Source: Aquila chrysaetos chrysaetos (Eukaryota > Chordata > Aves > Accipitriformes > Accipitridae). From it: a stretch of 64,000 nt of DNA. Shown here one piece after another: positions 39,930 to 51,466 of this stretch. The translations under genes were made by a program, and so were the position numbers. Location: the NCBI RefSeq assembly GCF_900496995.4, contig NC_044029.1, forward strand, positions 3,162,001-3,226,000, in the 5' to 3' direction. The notes beneath the pieces were generated by a model, which had not been told where the DNA came from, made no database searches, and saw only the letters and a list, made by a program, of their open reading frames with translations. The stretch's first letter is position 1. Every line of letters starts with the position of its first letter.

Positions 39930-39984
39930 GAGAGGAAAATAAAAAGAAAAAAAAGAAAAAAAAATAGAAAAAAGAAAAAAAAGG
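39930..39984. repeat. A/G-rich low-complexity tract
   Basis: GGAAAATAAAAAGAAAAAAA-type sequence with regularly spaced G. The Phe- and Lys-rich frames across it are artefacts of composition. Confidence 0.85.
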
Positions 39985-40789
39985 TGGCAGTTTGATCCAG
40001 TACACTGTGTGTCAGGGACCTGGATGCAGACCCGACCCACTTGCCTCTCCCCCCTGGACTGGTGGGCGAAGGAAGGAGCCAGTGATGCTCCAAGGGCTTG
40101 TTTACGCAAACTGAACCAACCTCAAGTAACTAAACTGCTCCTAGTTTACCTCTACGTTGGTGCAAGGCTTTTAACAAACAACATCGTTTCTTACCAAAAG
40201 CAACAAAAAGATGCGAATTTAAAATGGATCCAACCATATTGGGTGTAGTCAGTGTAAAGTTAAGCCCTCAGAGAGTCACCATAGTCTTCTAGAACTGCTT
40301 TTAGACAGTACACTGTTTTATAACAACACACAGATCTCTTCCTCTGGGAAAATTAAGTGTAATTCATTACAAAACAAACCACTGCCCTGACATTCATTTG
40401 TCTGTTAAAAAAAATAAAGAGCAAGGCAGATACTCTGGGAGGAATTTCTGAGTGTTCAACTTTTAATGAAAGATTCATAAAAAATTCAGCAAGCGTATCG
40501 CTGAGGTCTTTCCAATCTAATATTAATTAATAAAGTTTGCACACACAGATACCAACTGTAATGTGAAAGAGAATTATAAAAATCTATCGGAAATTAACTT
40601 TCTAGGTTTTCGAAGGCTGTTCAGCAGCGTAGCCACAGCGACTCCGATGACCATCTGCATGTCTTTACACACGCAAGTAACCCCATGGGCTTTAGTCAAC
40701 GGCTAAGATCGTGTCCTGGTCCTACCCATCCAGCGTGACGTACCGGCTCCAACCTAAGCAGCCACTTGTGCACATGGAGTAGGAAGGAC

Positions 40790-41290
40790 TGGAATCACAG
40801 CGTTTAAGCAGCGCAGCGACTCGCACGCCCGCGCTTAGCCCGCTCTCGAGGAAGCGCTCTGTCAGTCAAGAAGCGCGGCTCTGCAAGCTTGTTAACCTGA
40901 CTTTGAAGGGTCAGGGAGAAGGAGGAAACCAACACAAAGAACACCACGCGTGCCGCCCCGCTTCTGAATCTGCAACGGTTCGCGCAGGTGAGCGACCCGG
41001 CTCCGGCGAGCTGCCTTGCCGGGCTGGGCAGGAGCCCTCCCCTGCGTTACGCCGCCCGCTCGCGCACGCGTCGGACGGCTCGAGGTCTGGTCTACGCGAG
41101 CGGGTAAAGCGCGTCCCCGGTGATTTTTTTCACCGCTCACCTCGCTGACGCGCTTCCCCGCGTTCCTGCCGGCGTTCCTGCACGCGGGGGTTCGGTGCAG
41201 GCGCCCGCTGCTCCGGCGGTGACGAGCAGAGCAAAGGCAGGTTGCCGCTGGCCGGTTCTACCGGAGCCCGGTCGCGCGCCGTCTGCAATC
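40790..41290. promoter_or_regulatory. CpG island with splice donors on both strands
   Basis: About 500 bp are densely packed with CpG, the strongest such block in the window. On the plus strand CGCAG|GTGAGC marks a donor after 40987. On the minus strand GCGAG|GTGAGC marks a donor after 41141. Either could end a first exon, and no TATA box is obvious. The island lies between dynein stem exons at 43.5 and 34.8 kb, so it would be an internal or unrelated promoter. Frames through it are open by composition only. Confidence 0.6.
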
Positions 41291-42720
41291 ACATCTCACT
41301 GAGTGCAAAGGGAAAATTAAAACATTTTTTTTTTCTCTTACACTTGAATGACACAGCATACTGTTCTGTGTTTGCATTTAAATTGGACAGAATAATTTAC
41401 CACTGGCTTTTAATTTCAGAAGGGTTAATCACCTCAGCAAAGGTCAATCAAACTTTAATCTCCAATAAAATTGCAGTAGCTTCAGTCACCTGCAGGACAT
41501 TTATTATATTCTTATTTCCATGCGAAAGAATGCATCGCTAATCTTCTAACTCTTTACATTAGCACATTTGCCATTAACATTTTACTAAAATTATTAATTC
41601 CTCCGAAACTATTACAAGAGCTCATTTCTACACATCTCAGAAGATAATCCTGTTAAAAACCAGCCACGTCTACTGTGACATTGCTTTAGTTGTCTGCTCT
41701 AATCCTCACAACCGTTTGATACTCCAACCGAGTTCTAACAATGCACAAAGTCTCAATTACACAAAATATTACAGGGTTTAGTTTAGAACAACAATATAGT
41801 GGTTTAGTAACTTAATCTTCCCTATTGTCTGCAATCACAATACTAATCTATTTTGCCACTGTTCACAGCATTTTCTATTCAAAACAAAAATATAGATTTT
41901 TAATTTTGCTTAGCAGCTCTTGAAAAGCAGTAGATTTACCGGGATAAGTTAAAACCTAGAATCCGTTACTGACGATAGGAATAATCACGATGATAGGAAT
42001 ATTTTTCTGGCCTGGAAAAAAGTATTTCCACGCAAAACAGAAGACTCTTTTGAGGCATAGCCCATTAACACATAAAGAAATAAAGAAAAAAAAATATTTT
42101 AGTTGGCACTTCCAATTTGTTCTACTAATTAAAAATAATTTATCTGCTACTAAATTGACCGAGAATTGCAAAATCTCTCTGAAAAATTCAAGTCAGGATT
42201 AGTTTTAAATTACCATTGCAATATCATCAGCTCAAAACTAGAAAATTATTTAACTCTAAACAGAAAATTGTAAAATAGAAAAGAGCGCATCCCCAAAATA
42301 TGTTGGTTTTAAATAAACATCAGCTACGTTAGCTATACAGCAATACATTCCTTCAAAAGTCTACTGTAACAATTTCATCTGAATGCTCAGAACTAGTTTA
42401 CCTGTAAAGATACAGAGAAGAAGAGCAACAGAAAACTCAGGGAGAGCTCATTACGGAACTGAAACACAATGCAAACAATTCATTTCCCAAATTTTAGAAA
42501 CTGGTACCAAAAAGTCAGAATTACTTGGGCAGAAACATACTAAAACCACCAAAATAAATGGCTCTCCCTTATTCTCCTACCATGGCCGTATTAGCTCCTG
42601 TGAGAAAGAGAAAGAGCCGTCATATGCTCTCTCATGTCTATTTAAAATGGATTTTTTAGCCATAATAACATTTTGACATACCGTAATGTAAATAAACTGT
42701 TCTTTCCCATCCCAATATTT

Positions 42721-42770
42721 CCTTCTCTGTCTCTCTGTCTCTCTCTGTCTCCGTCTCTCTCCTCTTTTTG
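42721..42770. repeat. (TCTCTG)n/(TC)n microsatellite
   Basis: Interrupted TCTCTGTC repeats; the opposite strand gives charged arginine- and glutamate-rich frames that are not genes. Confidence 0.9.
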
Positions 42771-43068
42771 TTTTAATATATGGCACACAGACAGACACAC
42801 GCCCCCGTCACTGTCAATATGCACACTCATTAGCAATATGTCAGGCTGGCATTTTCAACACACACTCCAGAGCATAACTGAACTACCACGCAGCGCGCGC
42901 ACACACACATGTAAAAACACGATTGCAGAGAAGAGCTCGGCAGAATCATTTTTAACTTGGAAAACTAGGTAAACGCACAAAAGGAGTAAGTGAGATTCTT
43001 AGGCAATATTTTACCAAGGTGCTGTGAAGTGGCTCTCCAGCTAACGGCACCGTCGCTGCTCTCCTTTC

Positions 43069-43094
43069 CCACACACAAACACACACACACAAAT
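43069..43094. repeat. (CA)n microsatellite
   Basis: Interrupted CA dinucleotide run. Similar short CA runs occur at 31295-31336 and 42894-42910. Confidence 0.85.
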
Positions 43095-43188
43095 ATGCAT
43101 ATACAAAAGCGAATATTTTAGCAAGATATTTTAACGCTGAATTACAAACGCAAGAACACAGGGGTTTCCCTGGGTTGTTTTGGTTTGG

Positions 43189-43207
43189 TTTTTTTTTTTT
43201 TTTTTTT
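43189..43207. repeat. Poly-T run
   Basis: Nineteen T, preceded by GGTTTGG-type sequence and followed by CTTTTTAAA. Confidence 0.95.
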
Positions 43208-43447
43208 CTTTTTAAATCACATTCTAACTTGAACTAATGAATGAAAAGAAACATTACAAAACATATACCCGAACTGAACTACGAGTTCCTAGAATACAGA
43301 CTGTCAACAGCATTTGTAGTTCCTCCAGCTGAGAAAATTAGCTATGGAAACAACCGCATCCGTATTTTGTGCAAAAAGCATCTGGCAAGACAGTGAAGAC
43401 CACTTAGAAAGGGTGAGTAGCACTGAACTACGGTTTTGATTATTCAC

Positions 43448-43528
43448 CTTTTGATGCATTGATAAAACATATTCTAGATTGCTATTGCAACTGCTTTAAA
43501 ATACAACAGAATAGCTTCACGCGGCACC
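43448..43528 (-). pseudogene. Probable dynein stem exon with two in-frame stops
   Basis: The acceptor is GGTACCTTTCATTTCAG and the donor is CAAAAG|GTGAATAA; both are strong. The exon is 81 bp (27 codons) and sits 87 bp after the stem exon at 43616-43819. In the phase inherited from that exon it contains TGA (43517-43519) and TAA (43496-43498) and ends NLEYVLSMHQK, which resembles the RLxFLLxxH part of dynein stems. The other frames are also stopped. Assignment rests mainly on splice sites and adjacency. Confidence 0.42.
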
Positions 43529-43615
43529 CTGAAATGAAAGGTACCATCAAAGGACCATCTACTTCATTTTTCAAAAGAACAAACAGGGGAGAAATGTATG
43601 GGGAAAGAAACATAC

Positions 43616-43819
43616 CTTTAGTTATCCCAGCGACCGACTTCCCAGCACATCTACATAGTCCTGCGGCTCCACCAGTACAAAAGTCGACACTGCAGCGCTT
43701 GTGATCTCTGTGACAATGGCATCACACTGCCGGCAATTTTTTCGATTAAACTTCTCAGACATGGTAGCAACTTTGTTAATTATGATATTAGCCAGCTGGC
43801 GGGTACAATCAATCATCCA
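43616..43819 (-). pseudogene. Dynein heavy-chain stem exon (DCTRQLANIIINKV...EPQDYVDVLG)
   Basis: The acceptor is GGCTTTCTTACAG before 43819 and the donor is CTAAAG|GTATGT after 43616. The exon is exactly 68 codons. The frame is open for 65 codons: WMIDCTRQLANIIINKVATM, then KNCRQCDAIVTEITSAAVST, then EPQDYVDVLG. It then meets TAA (43622-43624) two codons before the donor. The helical pattern, with an xEFxxIxxxxxxxPxxxEELVxLxxxL-like end, is that of a dynein N-terminal stem, and its place upstream of unmistakable linker exons supports this. The late stop may reflect a frameshift near the exon end. Similarity is structural rather than diagnostic. Confidence 0.6.
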
Positions 43820-46487
43820 CTGTAAGAAAGCCAGACAAAGAGACATCTAATCATTGCAACCAGAGCAGATAAATTTTGTTCCTTTCTTATACGTGTCACA
43901 GATTCTATCCCTCCTGACCCTCTACACAGCCATCGACTGTCAAATTTAGATTCAGCAAGCTCCCAGCTTTTCTTTATCCCTGCCTTAGATCTGAAACTCC
44001 TGGTTATCAGGAAGACAAGCGTCACCAGCTGTCTCAGAACAGGAAGGCAATCAGGTGAATAGTACTTATTATCTCTCATTGCCTTCTCAGGAGCGAGAAG
44101 ATTGATTTTGGACCAACAACACGTCCAGATCTCAGGCACAGCTACTACGGCGTCAGGTCTAGAATGTGGTGCATACGTAAAGCTGACCTCAACCTTTATG
44201 AATACTGCATACCAAAAGTTTGAGGGTTGCTTCTTTTTTTGTTTTGTTTGGGGTTTTTTGGTTTGGTTTTTGGTTTTGTCTTTTTCTTTCAGCTAACTCT
44301 TAAAGTATTTTTTTTCTTCACAGCTGCACTGGATATTCCCTTATTCTACGCCTCCTTCCCCCCACCTCAAAAAACCAGGCAAGCCGACTGCACCGTTACT
44401 CAGGGGACTGTGTTTCACAGTTGGATAGTCTTAATTGGGCCCACAGAAGCAGTTAGCTACCATTAAAGGCTTCTCTGTATACATCTTCCTCTCAACTAGT
44501 CTGATCGTCTATAAATCCCCACTAGTGAAGCCTACGCTTTGAGAAGGTTAAACATGCAAATACATTATAAGCCCAAAATATAAAAGCATCCTAACAAAAT
44601 TTGAGCTGATAGTACTTTCGGCATCGCTCTGGGAAATAATAATATGTTTGGGTTTTTCGTTTACGGCAGCATTGGACAATCGTGCGCTCTTGCTGTAAGA
44701 CCTTTTTTTACAAACCAAATACGCTGCAAAGTACTGGAAGGTAGCTCATATAAAGTAGAAACAAAGGTTACAATAGAATAAAAGCCATCACAATAACACA
44801 TTCTGGTACAAAAAAACCCCCAACTTGGTACATTTCAAAATGCCTGCCGACAATTCCATTTAACTAATTAGAGCGGAGTACATTAGTCAATTAATACAAA
44901 TTTATAAGGATATGCAAAAATTTTTATGACCACTTTTGGATTCATGGTACACTGGCTGCCCTGGCACTTGGACCAAAGACTGTTTTTCCAAAACCATATC
45001 TTTTCAGACAACACAATCTTATGTTTATTTCACCTTAATTTAAGGCTAGTTTAATATTAAAGGTGATATCCAGCAATACTATCTCAACCTCAAACAAGAA
45101 GATGCTCTGGACTTTGCAGCATAAAATTACCCCTGGTTTTAGTAAATCCATTGAAAACAATAAATTTTTCTTCAAAGTTTTTACAAACAATTCAGACAAA
45201 ACTTTCACACTTTCTTGAAATCCAAAAAGAAAATAGTGACAGTTAGAAAACAGCAGCTCGTGGGAGTGACAGTTATACCCTGACCTCACTTCCTTGAAAT
45301 TACAGCGTTGCCAGAACCTGCTTTGCCTTTCAGAAGTCAATTTTTTCTTTTATGTAACTATCTCATTTGGAAAGTCTACGAGGCCAAATACAGGAATCGT
45401 TATGGTGTTCATTATCAGTCAAAACACAACTAATTGCTTTCTGATATTTGTTGGAAAGGATGAGAGCAGGAAAATAAATTACATCCTCAAATGTAATGTC
45501 ATCACGCCAGTCATTTTGGATGACTGATGAAGTGTTCACCCAGCTTCTCAGGCAGATATTGAAGACTGCGCCAGTTCTGCGCGGCGACCTATACCCAAAT
45601 TGTTAACAAGTTGAGATCTAGCTCAAGTACCTCCACACCACATTGTCACCAATGCAATGGCAGACACGCTGTTAGAAAGGTCAGTCCCAGCCCGACTAAA
45701 ATGACTAATTCGCTTTATTAAAATATCTACCGCCGAGAGGATTTTACTCTGAAGGAAGCTCTTCGTGCACTATTCCTTCTCATTTCTATTGCTGTACTAG
45801 AATCAGATCTTGCTTTCTTTAAACAGCCTTTAAACACGAAGTAGTCGTGATCCTAGCACAGAGCTGTAAGGCAAGAGGAAATAACTGCACGTAGCAAATG
45901 AATGAGGGACTTGGGAAGGACACAAAATTTGGAGGCTGCCGTAGCAACTGATTCATTTTTCTGGAAGGTGAGCCAAATGCATCAGATACATAAAGCTATC
46001 CATAGCAGTATCTGCAGTCAGCCACCAGCATAGCCCTGACCAGGTTTCTAAGCTGTTGGAATGGATCTGAGCCAGCAGAACTAGAAAACTACCAGGATGG
46101 TCTCTGACAGGTCCAGATTGAAAGTTATTTAAGAGTAGCATGAAAGAAGGATCAAACTTTGTACCCCAGCAGCACTTACATTTGTCCAATTTCAATAAAT
46201 ACATCAGGTTTTTTGCTCACTCATACTTTTTCATTACTTCAGAGTTCACTGTGGAGAAATACGGAATTAATCTCACCTACTCTCAGCTATTATAAACAAG
46301 GCAACTAGGCTGGTCATCTATGCTTTCCTCTATCACCACTAGAATGAAGGAGAGCATGACAGGGATCTGCTGAGCATGAATTATTATTATACCCATTTCC
46401 ATATTTAGATATTGGTGGAACGACTCGTCCATTGGATGTCCTGCTCTCTCCACTAGCTGTCATAGAGACTACAAAACTGGTCTGAAT

Positions 46488-46576
46488 TCAGTTTTAACTC
46501 TGCTTGGAGAAGGAGGCTGGAGTAGTTGACCTCCTGAGGTCTCTTCCAACCTGAATTATTCTATTAATCTATGAAC
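46488..46576 (+). mobile_element. CR1 LINE 3' end
   Basis: GACCTCCTGAGGTCTCTTCC, AACCTGAATTATTCTATTAA and the upstream GGCTGGAGTAG match the CR1 3' region in plus orientation, with a degenerate terminal repeat. It may extend further left to about 46.0 kb, but this is not certain. Confidence 0.85.
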
Positions 46577-47599
46577 TGGCTAAGGCACAAGCAACATAAA
46601 TAGCTAAAGTTATGAGATGATCCAAATTACATGAATTACATGTGTAATTCTTTCAGGAGGGCAGGGCAGCTCCTCTGCGTAGTTTGGCCCTCACCTTCCT
46701 AAAACCTTTTGAAAAAGCAGCCATTTTTTGCCTTTTTATTTTTCCCTCCATTGAGACAAAAAGATGAGAATTACCAAATCATCTATACAACAAGAGTTTC
46801 AGAGAAAAGGAAACATATCAAAGGGAATACACAAAGAAAGTCCACAAAGACCTCTGTGGAAGCATCTAGACAACATAACTGGTACAGGAGGAGAAAAGGA
46901 AAGTGAGTGGTAAAGGAAAAGTAAACTCAGGATCAGGTAAAAGAAAAATTTCCGTAGCAGGGAGGGAGGTACAGCAAAGGACAGGCCACGGTTAACCTAA
47001 AGCATGTCCAGTTTAAAAAAACACAAGCCATAACAATAATAATAGTGGTCCAGGCTCAAAGGAGAGGTTTATTCTGGTAAAGACAAGATTACTCCAGGAT
47101 TTCCACAATATTTGCTGCATTCTCAGAACACATAAAATTGCCACCAAAAAAAAAAAACCCAACCTAGAAGGAAGTACGGAAAAGAGTAGGATCCATGACC
47201 TAAAGCGAAAAAAAGGAAAGAATATTCTAAAACATTTTGATCAATAGTCACAATAGTATTTCACAACCCCAGACTGCCATAAACCCATTTAGTTTTAGTT
47301 ATGTATACCTATTCATAAGCTTAACCTTAAAAATGCCTGTCATAAACCTTCATTTGTACTCTCGTAAATCCTGTAAATCTTCCATTCATTACCTCATTAC
47401 AAAAAATTAAGTGAAATTAAGTGATAATATATGTAAATTATACATTTAAAATAATGGGCAATGTAATGAAAGGAATACTCTTCACATTGTAATCCAGTGG
47501 GCTTTTAAATTAACTTTTAACGTTCAGCGGCTGCCAATTAATAAGGAGCCTACACGTTTGACTGTGCTACAACACACAAACTAGGAGAAGGAAAGGAGC

Positions 47600-47765
47600 A
47601 ACACGAGGGCACGAAGCCAATGCAGGACGGCACACAGATGCCGGTCGGCAGGTTTAGGGGAACGAACGCACGTGGCAGAGCCCGGGTCCGAGAAGAACAT
47701 CCCTCCGCGGTGAACCTCGTCCTGAAATCAGGAGCTCGAAGGCTCGGTGGCACACTGACCCTCTC
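47600..47765. promoter_or_regulatory. Small CpG-containing patch
   Basis: A short block with about a dozen CpG within AT-rich sequence. Both strands have short arginine-rich open frames without recognisable content. No associated gene is seen. Confidence 0.2.
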
Positions 47766-49780
47766 GCTCCAAGAAAGAGCATATATAGCTACAGACAGAG
47801 AGCTTATGGTATAGCTTCTCGTTTTGGCACATCATATGTGTCAAAAATAGTAACTTTTTAAAATTTTTTTTAATTTTATTTTTAGCAGTGCAAATCAAGA
47901 GCTAGCCTGCATCATAAACTGCACATCTATTCCACTGAAAAGAATGAAACCATAAAGTTTCACAGTGCAGAACAACGTCTGCAAAGGTCACACGTTGCTT
48001 CTGGAGGGGGAAGCGCCACGAGGCAGATGCGAAGAGGCCACATGTTGCATCAATCCTTAGCGCAGAATGAACAGAGGTGAAATATTAATGCATTGCAAGA
48101 AAAACAATCTTGCTTACATTCTAGCAACTGACCAAGAAAGAAAAAGGGGAAACAGACCATTTCCATGTGCATCATGACAAACAGATCCAGTTTTACCCTG
48201 CTATAATATTGTCAGGACGCGCCAACTAAGGGACTGTTGTTCTGTTGTGACCAGCTGCAGGCAAGCCTGAACACTGAATTTTTTTTTCCTCGCCTTTCCC
48301 TTTTTCTCGCACCAATGTTCTGTTACCCACACTAGTAGTCAGACGTACCTCTTTTTAAACTGATCAGTAAGAATATATACATGGGCTCAGATAGCAGCAT
48401 CCTCCCTTTCACAATGTCCAGCAGCAGGTGTCCAGGAAAAAACATAAGGGCAAGCATGGAGCAATTTTTTCCTGGTATACGCTCCCAACTTCTGCCCACC
48501 CATGGCATGGAAGTTTACTTAGTATATGAAATGTCAGAATGGCTTAATGCAACACATTAGACAAGATTTCAATACAGTTCTCCTGTGTCGCAGAATGACA
48601 AAAATCAGTACCAAGAATGCACAGTTAAATAACGTGACAACATATCTGTAAAACAGGAATGCTCACATGAATGAAAAACTAAGATTGAGCTGAAATCTGC
48701 AAAAATAATTATATCTTAATTTAAAAAAGATAAAACCAAAAAAAAGCGGGTCATTCATTCACATTCAGACTACTAACAATTCTAGATTAGAGAGTTTTGT
48801 TTGTATCATTCTGTAAAGGTGAGACAATAAAAAACTTGCATTGTCTTAATGGAAAGATATTTTTCATGTATAAAGCACCTTCTCAGAGCGCCCCTCACTA
48901 GGTCAGGTGAGACATCTGAGCACCACGGCTGCAGGAGCTGGCAATAGCTCTTCCCTGAAGGCAGGGTTTGCACCATTTTACAAGAAACTCATGTGCAGAA
49001 TTTTATTCCAAATTTTGTGGTTAAAAAGCCTTTTCTAAAGCCTGAAGGCTTCTCCTTTGCAAAAGTTCTCACATGCAGTAAACCTGAACTGGGATGGCAG
49101 CCGGACAGACAGGCAGACACACAGAATGAAATAACAACTGAATTAAACAAATGCTTATTCTGGAGACAATGACCACAAAGTATGTTGGAGAAAACATACT
49201 GCCATGTTACAGCAACATAAACTCTTTAGATTATATGGTACTTATTTTTAATGTGTCCTTTATATTTTTTCCCCAAAATAAAAAATGCACTTACAGCTGA
49301 ATAGCCTCCTAAAAGAATCCATTTTGTCTGAATAAAATTGAAGCATGTAAACTAGTAATAACGTGGCAGAAACAAACTGTGGTACATGACCCATTAGAAA
49401 GGTTGTATCTGCAAAGATCCAATCGAAGTGACATAAGCTAAAACACCCAACTGACAGGAAATTAAAAAAAAAAAAAAATCCAGCAACCCAAAACACTAAC
49501 ATTGTCTGTTTACAATTCATTTTTAAATACAAAGTAAAAGAGTTAATGTAGTTACATTTTGGGTCTGGATTCTCCAAAGGTAGGTCTCAAATTGTGAAAC
49601 TGCCCAACATGGGCATTCAGGATTTTAATAATTTTCTAGATTGACTTAATGAGCTTCTTTCAATACAATTAGTTAATTTTCTGACAGATAATACTTTACA
49701 CCTGATTAATTTCAGAGCAGTTAAAAGGCAATAGCTCCAAAGGCAAATTAAAAGAGAACAAGAAGGCGAAGTCACTAATC

Positions 49781-49806
49781 TTTTTCTTTTTTTTTTTTTT
49801 TTTTTT
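49781..49806. repeat. Poly-T run, one interruption
   Basis: TTTTTC followed by twenty T. Confidence 0.95.
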
Positions 49807-51150
49807 CAAATTCTAGATTTCTTTCTTATATACTCTAAAACTGGACTTTACATCAATGGCTGTTACCTATCATTTTCAGTACTGGCGGACAGCAAGCTCT
49901 TTTAGAGTCTTATGTCAAGCAGTACCTAAAAGAAGACGGACTATCAGTAACAGCAGCATAGTTTTGGTTTTGGGGGAGTTTTTATTTGGTTGGAGGATGA
50001 GGGTGGGAGATACTTATTATGCCATGCAAAAATTACCACTTTATCTTTTTTTTTTTGCAGCAGACGTAATTGTATCATATCAAATCAAGGTCATTTTATG
50101 CTTTCATTAGAGAAATTATTGTTAGGAACAGTGGTATCTACCTATGTCACAGTGAAATCAAGCCTAACATAAGTCATTTTGTGAGGCCAATTTCAAAAAT
50201 GCACGTTGCGAAGTCTTGCAATAAGCAATAAGTGACTGTCTTATATGTCACTGAAGTTTTCAAAGCTGCCAAAAGGACACAGATGCTCAAAGCCTCCAGA
50301 TGTTCAAGCCCATTCTGCATGGTGCTGTGTTCCTTTTAAATAACGCCTAACAAGTTCAAAAAGAAAAATGTTGCTGTTCCCTCAAAATGAGTGGTTCCTG
50401 CTTTTTTTCACTTTATAAAGATGGTATTTACATGAAGATATTAAAAGATTCCGATGTAATGTGACTAAATGGGTCATATATAGTTGGCCAAAGAAGCACC
50501 ACTGAAGGATCCATCTCCAGCTATAAATGGAGGGTTCCCCATCACATAACATTCAACTGCCCCAGGCTTCACCACGCCAAACAGGGAGCTGGAAGCTCTG
50601 CAGAAGGAGCCCTCTCCTGAGAAAGAAGAAAAAAACCCCACACAAACTTCAATGCCCAGATGTTGCCTATTCCCAAAGGTTTTCTAAGACAAAAATATGA
50701 CCAGTATATGGAGCAAAATAGGAAATAGCTCTGATTATGCCATGTATGTGAGATGCTGAACTGCAGTGAAATATATCAAACCTCTTCTGAGCAAAGACTC
50801 CTTAAGATTTTAGCTGTTGCAGACAAAAAGCTCTTGCTGACTTGAAAATGCTCTTGCCATTCTAGCATTAATAATCACTAGAAAAATTAAATTGCTGCTC
50901 TCACGTAAAACTGAACGCTGATTTAAATCTTTGAGAAGGGAACTTAAACTCTATTGTGCAAGTGCAGGAATCAAATATACCATTATAAAATGCTCTGTTG
51001 ATAGTGCTAGTTTCAACTAAAAAGTATAATCAAAATTGTCCCTTCACTGGTCTCATTTGAAAAAGAGTAATCCCTTGCTGGTTGTCATACTTAAATTTAG
51101 GGAGAAAAAAAACAAAAAAAAAGAAAACACAAAACCTAACTGTAACTCAC

Positions 51151-51202
51151 CATTTAACTGAGCTAGAACATGGAACTTTGAATGTCTTTAAATCAAAACC
51201 TC
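51151..51202 (-). other. Candidate 52-bp exon with strong splice sites
   Basis: The acceptor GGGTTTATTCTGCTCCAG and the donor AAATG|GTGAGT on the minus strand bound 52 bp. Only one frame is open (GFDLKTFKVPCSSSVK). It lies between the stem exons at 53.0 and 43.8 kb, where dynein exons are expected, but I cannot match the text to the family. It could be a decayed exon or a chance pair of sites. Confidence 0.22.
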
Positions 51203-51439
51203 CTGGAGCAGAATAAACCCACAGTTAAGAAAAAGTATCACTGCTTAGTAGTACCTAAGGAGCTGCTTAATTTTGAACAGGAATTTAGAAGGGATGAACT
51301 TAAATATACGCTCACGTGTTAGGCCGTCGAGGTGCTATACCTCGAGGAAGCACTGCAGTACACCCGTTCCGCAGAACACTGCGCAATGCTGCTGTAGTCC
51401 TGGTGTCGATACCCGGTAGCAGGCCACTCCAAACACAGA

Positions 51440-51466
51440 TACTGTCACATTCTGTGATTCTTTCCC
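51440..51466 (+). mobile_element. Possible CR1 tail remnant
   Basis: CACATTCTGTGATTCT resembles the terminal repeat of CR1, but the preceding CTTCCAACC box is missing. It may be a highly diverged copy or chance. Confidence 0.25.

Larger units (their letters stand above)
34814..43447. other. Intronic-looking stretch around a CpG island
   Basis: Dynein stem exons for roughly 100 residues should lie here if the gene were complete. I did not recognise them. The stretch contains the CpG island at 40.79-41.29 kb, poly-A and pyrimidine tracts, and otherwise AT-rich sequence. Confidence 0.5.

Noticed and set aside
39863..40109. Phe- and Ser-rich minus frames
   Set aside because: They are produced by the A/G-rich low-complexity tract.
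45953..46204. 83-codon minus frame (Trp- and Leu-rich)
   Set aside because: Adjacent to a CR1 tail and without dynein or other motif; likely repeat-derived or chance.
48355..48470. Minus frame with a donor AAGAG|GTACGT
   Set aside because: Coding-like text but no acceptor and no match to dynein; left out for lack of support.
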